Source of the DNA: Streptomyces sp. NRRL F-5123
GTDB taxonomy: Bacteria; Actinomycetota; Actinomycetes; Streptomycetales; Streptomycetaceae
Assembly (NCBI RefSeq): GCF_000721495.1
Contig: NZ_JOHY01000021.1
Coordinates: forward strand, 1-64,000
Length of the DNA: 64,000 bases
Direction: 5' to 3'
The notes beneath the pieces are model-generated. The model saw only the letters and a list, made by a program, of their open reading frames with translations, was not told the origin of the DNA and searched no databases. Below are positions 59,074 to 64,000 of the stretch, in pieces. The translations under genes and the position numbers were made by a program. Within the stretch, counting starts at the first letter, position 1. The number at the start of each line of letters is the position of its first letter.

Positions 59074-60258
59074 TTACGCGGAGCGCCGGTGTCCGACGGT
59101 ATTCCGCAGGACGGATACGACGAGATGGAAGCGGCCGTCCTCCGCGATTCTGGTCGTGACGGTGCCGCCCACCGAGGACACCCTGCGTTCGATGCTCTCC
59201 AGCCCCGTACCGCGCCGCGCGGGCACGACGGTGGGCAGCCGCAGCCCGTCGTTGACCAGTTCCAGCCGGACGGTCCGCCCGTTGTCGACGGCCGAGATCT
59301 CGCATGCGCGGACATCCCCGTGGCGCAGCATGTTGGTGACTCCCTCGCGCAGCGCGGTGGCCAGGACGGTGTCCTGGGCCTGGGGCAGCGGCCCGCACTC
59401 GTTGGAGACGGTCGTCTTGATGTCGGCCGCGGTGAGCAGCGCCTGGGCGGCGGCGGTCTCCTCCGCGAGCGACAGGTCGCGGTAGCCCTGCGCGATGGTG
59501 CGGACGTCGGTGATCGCCTGGCGGGTGATGTCCAGGACGGAGCCGATCTCGGTGAGCGCGCGGTCGGGATGGCGGGTGACGAGGCGACCGGCGAGTTCGC
59601 ATTTGAGGGCGATGGCCGAAAGGCTGTATCCGAGCAGGTCGTGCAGGTCCGAGGCGATACGCAGCCGCTCCTCGGTGACGGCCTTGCGGGCGGCCTCGCG
59701 CTGCGTGGTGCCGCCCTGGCCGCGGGCGGCCAGCTGCGCCAGGCGGGCCAGCGCGTAGACGGCGAGGCCGGTCAGGACGGTGGTGGCGGTGTGGGCCGCG
59801 GTGGTCGGCCACGGTGTGCGGGCGTACAGGGCGGTGGCGAGCACCAGCGCGGCCGGCAGGGCCGACAGCGCCCATGCGGCCGGGCCCGAGAAGAGCAGCA
59901 GACAGGATCCGGCCAGGAACCCCGTGTCGGGGTTCCAGGCGTGGCCGGAGACGGCAAGCGGAATCAGGACGCACGCTGCCTGGGCGCTCAGGGAGAGGAG
60001 CTTCCGGCCCCGGCCCCAGCGGGCGGCGCGGGGCGACGAGTGCAGGTGTTGGGTGGCGAAGACGCCCGCGGCGGAGAGGGCGGCTGCGGCCACCTCGGCG
60101 CCGGTGGACTGGCCCGCGCACACCGTGACCAGGAAGATGAGCAGCCAGCAGGCGAGCACCGTGGACGTGATCGCGCGGACCTGGCAGGCCGGGGCGCCCG
60201 CCGGGGGTGAACCGGGGCCGGGTGACGGGCCGCCGTCACGGTCTGCGGCGAAGAGCAT
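59074..60258 (-). CDS. Sensor histidine kinase, NarL-system (HisKA_3) type
   Basis: A 394-residue protein with about five membrane helices (~28-170) and then the dimerisation helix with the phospho-accepting His (RLRIASDLHDLLGYSLSAIA). The ATPase part has TALREGVTNMLRHG (N box, with Met-Leu before Arg-His) and GTGLESIERRVSSVGG (G box). GGAGG lies 5 bp before ATG 60258. The frame stays open far upstream, but that part is Pro-rich repeat DNA. The signal is unknown; with the adjacent cluster start it may control antibiotic production (inference). Confidence 0.92.
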   Translation of the reverse strand: MLFAADRDGGPSPGPGSPPAGAPACQVRAITSTVLACWLLIFLVTVCAGQSTGAEVAAAALSAAGVFATQHLHSSPRAARWGRGRKLLSLSAQAACVLIPLAVSGHAWNPDTGFLAGSCLLLFSGPAAWALSALPAALVLATALYARTPWPTTAAHTATTVLTGLAVYALARLAQLAARGQGGTTQREAARKAVTEERLRIASDLHDLLGYSLSAIALKCELAGRLVTRHPDRALTEIGSVLDITRQAITDVRTIAQGYRDLSLAEETAAAQALLTAADIKTTVSNECGPLPQAQDTVLATALREGVTNMLRHGDVRACEISAVDNGRTVRLELVNDGLRLPTVVPARRGTGLESIERRVSSVGGTVTTRIAEDGRFHLVVSVLRNTVGHRRSA

Positions 60259-61216
60259 CACAACCTCCGGGAGCGGTGGGTACAGGCGCGGATGCGGAAC
60301 GACTCGTGACCGGGCTTGTCGCTGTTCTTCCGGCAGGTCCGGCGGGTCTGCCGGGAACGGACGCGGAGCCCCGGACCCTGCTGTCCGGGTAAGGCGCGGA
60401 GCTGACGGCGGGTTGCCGGTGGAGCTCTGAGCTGACGGCGGGTCGCCGGTGGGACGCGGAGCTGACGGCGGGTTGCCGGTGGAGCTCTGAGCTGACGGCG
60501 GGTCGCCGGTAGGGCGCGGAGCTGACGGCGGGTCGCCGGGTGGGCACGGAGACGGCGGCGGGGACGCTGATGGCGCACGAGCGGGCAGTGCCGCGTCGCC
60601 CGTCCCCCCGCGGTGGCGCGGCGGGCCGGGCGCGGACGATCGGCTCGCCCGCTTCGCGGCCTTCCGGGACGACGGTCTCTCGACGTTTTGATTGTCCGCA
60701 GTATGCGTGAGGCTCCCGCCCAACGGTAGTCGGGATCCCACATGCGGACAGCCATTCGAGGCCTCCCACGGCGTGTCGCGGAAGGCCCCGGACGGCGACG
60801 TGCCAGGTCAGGGCGCGCGACTCCGGGAGCCTCACGAACCGGAGGGCGGCGCGGGTGAATCCCGCGCGGTCCGCGGCGACTTCCCCCCACTGTCCCCATC
60901 AATCCCAGCGCCCGCACCAGCCCCGCCCCCCTCCCGCCGCGTCCCGGGACGGCCCCGCGGCCGCACCCGTGGCGGCGCCGCACCGGCGCCGCACCGGCGC
61001 CGCGCCCGTCCCGGGGCCGGAACCGGCCGGTCCGGCTTCTCCGGATTGCGGCGGTGGTGGGATAGGTGGTGCGGTGGTGGGCGGGAGGAGTGTGCATGGG
61101 CGGGTTTTCTGGAAGAACCCAGTTGTCGACACACGAAGCCGGTACGGTCCCCGCGGCCCGCCGGACGCACGCTCGGGCAGGCCGCCGGGGCCGCCGGGCC
61201 TTACCAGGGAGCAGCC
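60259..61216. other. Long intergenic region with repeats and promoters
   Basis: 958 bases between divergent genes. They hold the 30-bp tandem repeats (60391-60563), a GC-rich tract with GCACCGGCGCC repeats (~60975-61000), an interrupted inverted repeat GGGTT/AACCC near 61102-61120 and the 8-bp palindrome TGTCGACA (61124-61131), which may bind the MarR-like protein encoded next. No gene was accepted. Confidence 0.5.
60391..60563. repeat. 30-bp tandem repeats, five full copies and a partial one
   Basis: Units start at 60391, 60421, 60451, 60481 and 60511, with a broken one at 60541. The core is GAGCTGACGGCGGGT followed by CGCCGGT or TGCCGGT. Alternate units are more alike, giving a 60-bp higher-order period. 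The array lies 133 bp upstream of the kinase start. Confidence 0.9.
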
Positions 61217-61729
61217 ATGACCACTGGTCCGATTCTCGACCCGCGAGTTCTCGGCCGTGCCGAGACGGCCCACCGGGCGCTGATGGAAGCCGTGCTGGGG
61301 GAGGCCGGGGCGTCGCACCAGCAGTGGATCGCGCTCAACATCAGCACGCTCGGCCGGGCCGAACTGGACCGGGACCGGCTTGTCGCGCGGCTCTCCATCG
61401 CGACCAAGACGGACCGCCACGTGGCCGGCGCCGTGGTGGCCGAAATGCTCGCGGCCGGGCTGCTGGTGGCGCTGCCGGGAGCGAGCTGTCCGGTGCGGGC
61501 GACGGCCGAGGGGCTGGCCCTCCAGCGCCGGATCCGGGACGTGTTCGACGAGGCGATAGACCGGCTCTACCTGGGAATTCCCGCGGAGGACCTGAGCGTC
61601 ACCAGCCGCACGCTGGTGGAGGTGACCGCCCGGATCGACGCCGAGCTGATGGAGCGCCCGGCGGTTCCGCGGCCACGCCGGCGTCTCCCGCGGGGCGGCC
61701 GGCCGGTCCCGCCGGGGGGCCTGTCATGA
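61217..61729 (+). CDS. MarR-like winged-helix regulator
   Basis: A 170-residue protein with the MarR shape: N-terminal helices (LGRAETAHRALMEAVLGEAG), QQWIALNIST, a helix-turn-helix region (LVARLSIATKTDRHVAGAVV; AEMLAAGLL) and a C-terminal helix. The arginine-rich tail (PRPRRRLPRGGR) is unusual. GGGAG lies 5 bp before the ATG. It may regulate itself and the genes that follow. Confidence 0.75.
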   Translation: MTTGPILDPRVLGRAETAHRALMEAVLGEAGASHQQWIALNISTLGRAELDRDRLVARLSIATKTDRHVAGAVVAEMLAAGLLVALPGASCPVRATAEGLALQRRIRDVFDEAIDRLYLGIPAEDLSVTSRTLVEVTARIDAELMERPAVPRPRRRLPRGGRPVPPGGLS

Positions 61730-61924
61730 GGACCGCCGCGGCGCCCGCGGTGCCGGCCGGGCCCGTACGACCGGGAGACGGGCGGGGATTGACGCCGCGT
61801 TCCGGTGCGTGTCACGATTTCCGGCGGCGCCAGATCTGTGTCCTGACTCCGGATCGGCTCACTCCCCCCGAACACTCCCGACCGGCCCCGCGGCCGGTGT
61901 GACGGCGTGTCGGGGCACTACCCT

Positions 61925-61949
61925 GCGGCGCACCTCGCGCCGCTTTTTT
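61925..61949 (+). terminator. Intrinsic terminator with U-tract
   Basis: GCGGCGC-ACCTC-GCGCCGC followed by six T. This is the only classical U-tract terminator noticed in the window, about 195 bp after the MarR-like gene. Confidence 0.85.
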
Positions 61950-62066
61950 CGTGCCCTGGCACAGGGGAGTTGACATGGTTCGTCCGGCTATGTCACGCTA
62001 CTTCCGGCGGTCGAGCTGTGCCCGGACAACGGACCGGGCAGCTCCCGCCGATTCCCTCACTGCCCA

Positions 62067-62113
62067 GCCCGTCGCCCCGGCCCTTTTCACCAGGCCCGGG
62101 GCGCGGGCTTTTC
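62067..62113 (+). terminator. Terminator-like hairpin before the 62142 gene
   Basis: GCCCG.CGCCCCGG pairs with CCGGGGCG.CGGGC (one-base mismatch in each arm), followed by TTTTC. It lies inside the leader of the next gene. Confidence 0.55.
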
Positions 62114-62141
62114 GTGTTCCCGCTGCCGAAAGGAATCCGCT

Positions 62142-62459
62142 GTGAGTTCCATTGCCGGAACCTGGGACGTGACCGTGAAATCGCCGGTCGGCGATCTGGC
62201 GGTCGTCTACATCTTCACCGACTCCGCGGGCACGGTTGCCGGTACGGCCTCCAGCGAGGCCGAGACGGTGCCGCTGGCGAATGTGGTCAGCAAGGACACC
62301 GCGGAAGGCCGGCGGCTCACCTGGAAGCAGTCGGTCACCAAACCCGCGAAGCTCAACCTGGAATTCGACGTCACCTTTGTCGGGGACACCCTCTCCGGGC
62401 ATTCGAAGGTCAGCCGGCTGCTGCCGAAGATCGGCGTGACCGGATCGCGGCGCGCCTGA
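62142..62459 (+). CDS. Small protein of unknown function beside a monooxygenase
   Basis: A 105-residue, beta-rich protein: GTWDVTVKSPVGDLAVVYIF, GTASSEAETVPLANV, KLNLEFDVTFVGDTLSGHSK. The short-strand pattern recalls lipocalin-like or cyclase-helper folds, and similar small proteins accompany oxygenases in aromatic polyketide clusters (weak memory). GTG 62142 has AAAGGA 8 bp upstream. It ends 5 bp before the monooxygenase gene. Confidence 0.7.
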   Translation: MSSIAGTWDVTVKSPVGDLAVVYIFTDSAGTVAGTASSEAETVPLANVVSKDTAEGRRLTWKQSVTKPAKLNLEFDVTFVGDTLSGHSKVSRLLPKIGVTGSRRA

Positions 62460-62464
62460 GCGGC

Positions 62465-64000
62465 GTGGACGTGACGAGTGTGGACACGGACGTCGTCGTC
62501 GTCGGCGCGGGCCCCGTCGGTCTGATGCTCGCGTGCGAGCTGCGGCTGGGCGGGGCGCGGGTGACCGTCCTGGAGCGCCTCGCGTCGCCGACGACCGAAT
62601 CGCGCGCCTCGACCCTGCACGCGCGGACGATGGAGTTCTTCGACCAGCGCGGACTGCTGGAGCAGCTGGGCTCGCCGCCGATCCAGCGGTCGGGCCACTT
62701 CGGCGGCATCCCGCTGGACTTCAGCGCGCTGCCGACCCGCTTCCCGGGGCAGTACAAGGTGCTCCAGGCGCAGGTCGAGCAGGTCCTCGCGCGGCGCGCC
62801 ACCGAACTGGGCGCCGACATCCGCCGAGAGCACGAGGTGTGCGCCCTCGACCCGGACGTCCTCGACCCGGACGTCCACGACCCCCACGACCCCGACCCCG
62901 ACGCCGGGGTGGTGCGGGTCCACGCCCGGACGCCGTCCGGCCAGGTGCAGCTGACGTGCCGTTACGCCGTCGGCTGCGACGGCGAGGACAGCACCGTCCG
63001 GGTGCTGGCCGGCATCGACTTCCCCGGCTCGGCCGGCACCCACGAGCTGCTGCGCGCGGACGTGGCGGGCGTCGACATCGCCGAGCGGCGGTTCGAGCGG
63101 CTGCCCGCCGGGCTCGCGATCTCCTCGCGGCTGCCGAACGGCGCCACGCGGGTGATGGTCTCGGTCTTCGGCGCCCCGGTCGGACCGCGCCCGGGGCCGC
63201 CGGAGTTCGACGAGATCTGCTCGGTGTGGGAGAAGGTCACCGGCGAGAGCCTGCGGCACGGCACACCGGTGTGGCGCAACGCCTTCGACGACACCAGCCG
63301 GCTCGCCCGCCGGCTGCGCGCGGGCCGGGTGCTGCTGGCCGGCGACGCCGCGCACGTCCAGATGCCCTCGGGCGGGCAGGCGATCAACCTCGGCCTCCAG
63401 GACGCGGCGAACCTCGGCTGGAAGCTGGCCGCGGTGGCGACCGGCGCGGCCCCGCCGTCCCTGCTGGACACCTACCACGACGAGCGGCACGAGGTGGCCC
63501 GCCGGGTCCTGGGCAACATCCGCGCGCAGGGCCTGCTGCTGCTGGGCGGCCCGGAGGTCGACGCCACCCGCACCGTGCTGCGCGAGCTGATCGGCCACCA
63601 GGTGGTCAACGACCGCCTGGCGGCCATGATCGCCGGCGTCGACATCCGCTACCCCGTTCCCGACGACCCCGCGCAAACCCCCGAGTTCCGCCACCGTCCC
63701 GACGGCGCCTCCCCGTACGCGGACCCCACCGCGGCCGCGCACCGTCCGGCCGTCAAAGGCGACGGCGACGGCGGCGGCGACGGTGACGGCGGCTCCCGCC
63801 TCGCGGGGGCCGCCGTCCCGCACGCGGCTCTGACCGTGGACGGCTCGGCTACGAGTACGACCGCCCTGCTGCGGCGCGGCCGCGGGGTGCTGCTCGACCT
63901 GGCCGCATGCGCCGGCCGGCACGACTGGCTGACCGGCCGGACGGCCCCGTTCGCGCAGCGGGTGGACCTGGTGGCGGCCACGGCGCCGCCCGGCGGTCCG
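62465..64000 (+). CDS. FAD-dependent aromatic monooxygenase (partial, runs off the window)
   Basis: The reading frame from GTG 62465 stays open to the right edge. It has the FAD-binding motif VVVVGAGPVGLMLACELRLG, the DG motif GCDGEDSTVR, and GRVLLAGDAAHVQMPSGGQA with GLQDAANLGWKLA. These three blocks define the PHBH-type hydroxylases that act on aromatic polyketides such as angucyclines, and on antibiotics such as rifamycin or tetracycline. A Gly-Asp-rich insert (GDGDGGGDGDGG) lies near the end of the visible part. GTG 62471 or 62480 are alternative starts. Tailoring or resistance role is undecided. Confidence 0.9.
   Translation, partial: MDVTSVDTDVVVVGAGPVGLMLACELRLGGARVTVLERLASPTTESRASTLHARTMEFFDQRGLLEQLGSPPIQRSGHFGGIPLDFSALPTRFPGQYKVLQAQVEQVLARRATELGADIRREHEVCALDPDVLDPDVHDPHDPDPDAGVVRVHARTPSGQVQLTCRYAVGCDGEDSTVRVLAGIDFPGSAGTHELLRADVAGVDIAERRFERLPAGLAISSRLPNGATRVMVSVFGAPVGPRPGPPEFDEICSVWEKVTGESLRHGTPVWRNAFDDTSRLARRLRAGRVLLAGDAAHVQMPSGGQAINLGLQDAANLGWKLAAVATGAAPPSLLDTYHDERHEVARRVLGNIRAQGLLLLGGPEVDATRTVLRELIGHQVVNDRLAAMIAGVDIRYPVPDDPAQTPEFRHRPDGASPYADPTAAAHRPAVKGDGDGGGDGDGGSRLAGAAVPHAALTVDGSATSTTALLRRGRGVLLDLAACAGRHDWLTGRTAPFAQRVDLVAATAPPGGP

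Larger units (their letters stand above)
61730..62141 (+). promoter_or_regulatory. Leader region of the 62142 gene
   Basis: 412 bases without an accepted gene. In order they hold the intrinsic terminator 61925-61949, a -35-like TTGACA at 61970, a paired element AGCT..GCCCGG / CCGGGC..AGCT at 62014-62043, and a second terminator-like hairpin ending in TTTT at about 62067-62113, only 15 bp before the SD AAAGGA. The arrangement suggests attenuation. Confidence 0.45.

Noticed and set aside
60391..60563. CRISPR-like regular spacing
   Set aside because: The units are contiguous tandem copies without unique spacers, and no cas genes are present.
60259..60741. N-terminal extension of the histidine kinase to GTG 60741
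   Set aside because: A strong SD precedes ATG 60258, and the extension is Pro/Ser-rich repeat DNA typical of non-coding GC-rich sequence.
61726..61902. 58-codon frame overlapping the MarR-like stop by ATGA
   Set aside because: The product is Pro/Arg-rich without recognisable structure; coupling alone is not enough to call it.
61951..62145. 64-codon frame in the leader of the 62142 gene
   Set aside because: It spans the hairpins, shows no typical codon pattern and overlaps the next start; a leader peptide is possible but not supported.

Overview
The window reads as a piece of a Streptomyces chromosome or that of a very close relative. The evidence is very high GC with strong third-position GC bias, frequent GTG/TTG starts and ATGA or GTGA stop-start overlaps, and typical Streptomyces gene families (XRE/DUF5753 with DUF397 partners, DUF4157, DUF6801, GPP34, a mce operon with its own ATPase, a malR-malEFG-aglA cluster and a GlnA2-type glutamine synthetase). 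No rRNA, tRNA, CRISPR array or insertion sequence was seen.

Layout. (1) 1-9349: the end of a polyketide assembly line. A partial type I PKS protein (end of AT, DH, KR, ACP, then an NRPS-type condensation domain and an FkbH-like glyceryl-loading domain) is followed by an ACP-thioester reductase protein and an alpha/beta-hydrolase with a Cys in place of the nucleophilic Ser. The three genes are translationally coupled. (2) 9395-12611: a TetR repressor and a DHA2 drug exporter with a clear operator, then a DUF4097-like membrane protein. (3) 12712-25935: mixed single genes. These include a 1,395-residue secreted S53-type peptidase with kelch repeats, a methyltransferase-like protein, a whiJ-type regulatory set (ATPase / XRE / two DUF397), a DUF4157 protein that may be an effector of a contractile injection system, an acetyltransferase, a ribbon-helix-helix/PIN toxin-antitoxin pair, a divergent AhpD-like/MarR pair with an operator, and an endonuclease/exonuclease/phosphatase-family protein. 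(4) 26013-34362: NAD+ synthetase, then a maltose/maltodextrin uptake and hydrolysis cluster with a LacI-type regulator, intercistronic hairpins and repeated CGCAA/TTGCG operator motifs. (5) 34628-51479: a PucR-type regulator, two secreted proteins whose upstream regions share an inverted-repeat motif, and a 13-gene mce lipid-uptake operon (ATPase, two permeases, six MCE proteins, four mce-associated membrane proteins). (6) 51633-56754: glutamine synthetase, GPP34 protein, deazaflavin-dependent nitroreductase-family protein, and a second divergent MFS/TetR pair. (7) 56744-64000: gene remnants, a small zinc-finger/helix-turn-helix pair, a NarL-type two-component system with 30-bp tandem repeats upstream of the kinase, a MarR-like gene, and the start of what may be a second biosynthetic cluster (small unknown protein plus FAD monooxygenase, cut by the window end) behind a terminator-rich leader.

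The most unusual parts are the PKS-C-FkbH / ACP-reductase / Cys-hydrolase set, the DUF4157 protein with an unrecognised C-terminal domain, the shared palindromes beside the PucR-mce region, and the leader at 61925-62141. All family assignments come from motif reading and memory of the families. No search was run.
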